DNA from: Ignavibacteria bacterium UBA5771
GTDB taxonomy: Bacteria; Bacteroidota; Ignavibacteria; Kapaibacteriales; UBA2268
NCBI GenBank assembly: GCA_002418685.1
Contig: DIEP01000044.1
Coordinates: forward strand, 1-6,855
DNA length: 6,855 nt
Direction: 5' to 3'
Shown: one piece after another, positions 4,825-6,855 of the stretch
Layout: each line of letters starts with the position of its first letter
Position numbering within the stretch: position 1 is the stretch's first letter
Made by a program: the position numbers and the translations under genes
Notes under the pieces: generated by a model
Seen by the model: only the letters and a program-made list of their open reading frames with translations
What the model was told of the DNA's origin: nothing
Database searches by the model: none

Positions 4825-6855
4825 TTATTCCATTATTATTATATTTGCTTCTTTCTTTCCATCGGCAGTTTCGATAATTAATCTGTATGAACCGATTGCT
4901 AAATTGCCAATCCTAAGATGTATCAATTTCTCACCTTTGCCTAATCTGCCTTCGAATAATCTTGCGACTTTTCGACCAAGAAGATCATAAAGGTCGATTT
5001 TGGTGTTGCTAGTATTTTTCAGTATAATGTGAGCAGTCAATATACTGTTTCTTTTTATTGGATTTGGAAAGATATTTCTGATAACCACCGAGCTATCTAA
5101 TTTTGGTGTGAAGTTATCGTCTAAAGGATTAAAATCAAACACATAATCATTTTCTTTCAGTTTATTATCAGCATCTATAATGTTCTCAATAGTCGAATCA
5201 GCATAAATAATAAATTTTATTCGGACTGTATCATTTTTATTTAAGAAGATTGGTCCCGCACCAATAACTGTTGAAACATCGGTAATCTTACTAACCATGC
5301 GTCCCATTCCACTTTCGAGCATTCTGATTTTTTCTTGCTTGGTAAATCCATCCCAAACTCCAGGATTAATGTCTGATGTTCCGTCATTATCAATTGCCCA
5401 GAAATTCACTTGTTCATTTGATGCCATCTTCACCCCAATTATAGGAAGCGTATCATTCTGCACATTTCTAACAATTGCAAGTTGATTTTGATCGTTCCAA
5501 CTTGTATAATTGCCCATACCTGATAAACCTATATCCCAATCGAAATATAAGCCGACATAAAGACTGTCCTGAATTATATCTCTTTTATTGATAATATCAT
5601 AATTAATCATCATTGCATTTAAAATGCCTTGATGTGCCATGACTATGCGCTGTTTAACGGCAATTCCTGCCTGATCATTCTTGAGTGAATCTTGGAATTC
5701 AGTTTCACCTTCAATATAGCTCAGAAATCCACTTGAATCAATTCCATCCCAATTAATCCAAACTAGATATTCCTCAATTGCTTTATTCATAAAAAAGTCA
5801 GTATCTTGCTCATTATCATTATCAGCTCTTGCAACATTTGAGAGCCTTTGACGACCTGATGCAACCATCAACGCACCTTCGTAAAGCAAATTGTCACTAT
5901 TTTTATAATAAAATCCATCTCCTTGCTCATTTTTCGGGTAATCATTGTAAGCAATATTTCCATGACTATTGAAAGTTGCTCCAAGAGTAGAAGTCCCGAT
6001 TGTTAGATATGTAGGATTTGAATAGAATGAAAAAGAACCCCTGCGTATTAGAGTAGTTCCATCATAAAAGCTTAGTTCTAATTCGATTTTTTGATTATAA
6101 TCAAGATGGTCAGGCAATATAAAAGTGAATAATTTTTTCAATTCAAGCGTATTGCCCGATTGAAATGCTCCCACACTAATATGATTATTTTCAATATTTA
6201 TGTTGAACGGGTTAATTGCTTTTACTGTTATATTCAAATCTTCGATGTCAGAAAGCACATTTTCAATGGAAATACCGAGTTGGCAAGTATCCCCGGGGAA
6301 AAATACATTGTGATATTCTGACGATGATATGAAATACTCCTTTATTCGCAGATTTTTAGGATTTTGAATCGATATAGCCTTGAAAGCATTAACACGTCCA
6401 TTTCCTAATTTTCCCACATATCCTGGATTGAGAGAGTCAATGTTATCGCAAGTTGCTATCAAATGTTCAGCTACTTGAGTAGGTGTATAGCCGGGATGCT
6501 CCATCTTTATCATTGCAGCGACACCAGCTGCAACGGGACTTGCCATAGAAGTGCCTGACATAATATCATAGCCGTTCCAAGGGACGGTGGAAAGTATTTC
6601 AAGTCCTGGAGCAGTAACATCCACAGTATAGTGATAATTTGAAAAACTGGCTTTTACGTCATTTGAATCAGATGCTGCCACAGACACAACATTAGAATAT
6701 GCCGCAGGATAGAAAGCTCCGTCATAATTATTATTGCCTGCTGCTGCAATTACTGTGCTACCGAGGGAATTTGCATAATCTATTACTTCTTTTTCTGCTT
6801 GAGAATATGATGAACTTCCCCAAGAACAATTAATAATATCAGCTCCCATCTTTGA
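4825..6855 (-). CDS. Subtilisin-like serine protease (S8) with T9SS sorting domain, N-terminus missing
   Basis: The frame is open to the window edge: two codons (Ser-Lys) precede the first Met at 6849, and that Met is inside the catalytic domain, so the true start lies outside. Numbering from that Met, DIINCSWGS (4-12) is a core subtilase strand. AAAGNNN (35-41) carries the oxyanion Asn, and SGTSMASPVAAGVAAM (98-113) contains the nucleophile Ser101 (codon 6547-6549). The catalytic Asp and His must lie upstream. The protease domain ends near 160. Residues about 170-280 look like an Ig-type beta domain. About 285-575 is a large region I cannot assign (GDGFYYKNSDNLLYEGALMV and a later YVGLYFDWDIG). 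From about 590 the type A Por/T9SS sorting domain follows: FPNPI, KIDLYDLLGRKV, GSYRLIIE, ending NIIIME. The protease is therefore predicted to pass the outer membrane by T9SS and become surface-attached or released. No frameshift is seen. Confidence 0.93.
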   Translation of the reverse strand, partial: SKMGADIINCSWGSSSYSQAEKEVIDYANSLGSTVIAAAGNNNYDGAFYPAAYSNVVSVAASDSNDVKASFSNYHYTVDVTAPGLEILSTVPWNGYDIMSGTSMASPVAAGVAAMIKMEHPGYTPTQVAEHLIATCDNIDSLNPGYVGKLGNGRVNAFKAISIQNPKNLRIKEYFISSSEYHNVFFPGDTCQLGISIENVLSDIEDLNITVKAINPFNINIENNHISVGAFQSGNTLELKKLFTFILPDHLDYNQKIELELSFYDGTTLIRRGSFSFYSNPTYLTIGTSTLGATFNSHGNIAYNDYPKNEQGDGFYYKNSDNLLYEGALMVASGRQRLSNVARADNDNEQDTDFFMNKAIEEYLVWINWDGIDSSGFLSYIEGETEFQDSLKNDQAGIAVKQRIVMAHQGILNAMMINYDIINKRDIIQDSLYVGLYFDWDIGLSGMGNYTSWNDQNQLAIVRNVQNDTLPIIGVKMASNEQVNFWAIDNDGTSDINPGVWDGFTKQEKIRMLESGMGRMVSKITDVSTVIGAGPIFLNKNDTVRIKFIIYADSTIENIIDADNKLKENDYVFDFNPLDDNFTPKLDSSVVIRNIFPNPIKRNSILTAHIILKNTSNTKIDLYDLLGRKVARLFEGRLGKGEKLIHLRIGNLAIGSYRLIIETADGKKEANIIIME

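Noticed and set aside
5297..5485. 62-aa plus-strand ORF inside the subtilase gene
   Set aside because: It is antisense to a continuous, well-supported protease frame and shows no features of its own.

Overview
The window is AT-rich (about one third GC by eye) and fits a member of the Bacteroidota/Chlorobi (FCB) group. Two features point there. One is a TonB-dependent receptor with an N-terminal carboxypeptidase-regulatory-like domain. The other is a subtilisin-like protease ending in a type IX secretion (T9SS) sorting domain. Clear AGGAG/GGAG ribosome-binding sites precede two genes, which is unlike typical Bacteroidia and leans towards Ignavibacteria- or Kapabacteria-like lineages; that placement is inference.

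Layout. The plus-strand half (1-4060) holds the 3' end of a purple-acid-phosphatase-like metallophosphoesterase. It is followed by a complete 894-aa TonB-dependent outer-membrane receptor, a strong intrinsic terminator, and a complete secreted 269-aa beta-propeller-like protein of unknown function. Positions 4061-4240 are a convergent intergenic region carrying what looks like one end of a decayed insertion sequence. The minus-strand half (4241-6855) holds a small four-helix membrane protein of the DUF2269 family and, upstream of it on that strand, a long subtilase truncated at its N-terminus by the window edge.

How the genes may work together. The phosphatase and receptor are codirectional and 84 bp apart. 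Together they suggest extracellular or periplasmic hydrolysis of a phosphorylated compound coupled to TonB-driven uptake, but the substrate cannot be read from sequence. The propeller gene follows the receptor on the same strand but lies beyond a 14-bp-stem terminator and has its own candidate promoter, so it is probably a separate transcription unit. The minus-strand pair looks like ordinary housekeeping/accessory content: a predicted membrane protein and a T9SS-exported protease.

I found no CRISPR array, tRNA, rRNA or complete mobile element. No previously undescribed multi-gene system is evident. The items most worth following are the propeller protein, the unassigned middle region of the subtilase, and the IS-like scar.
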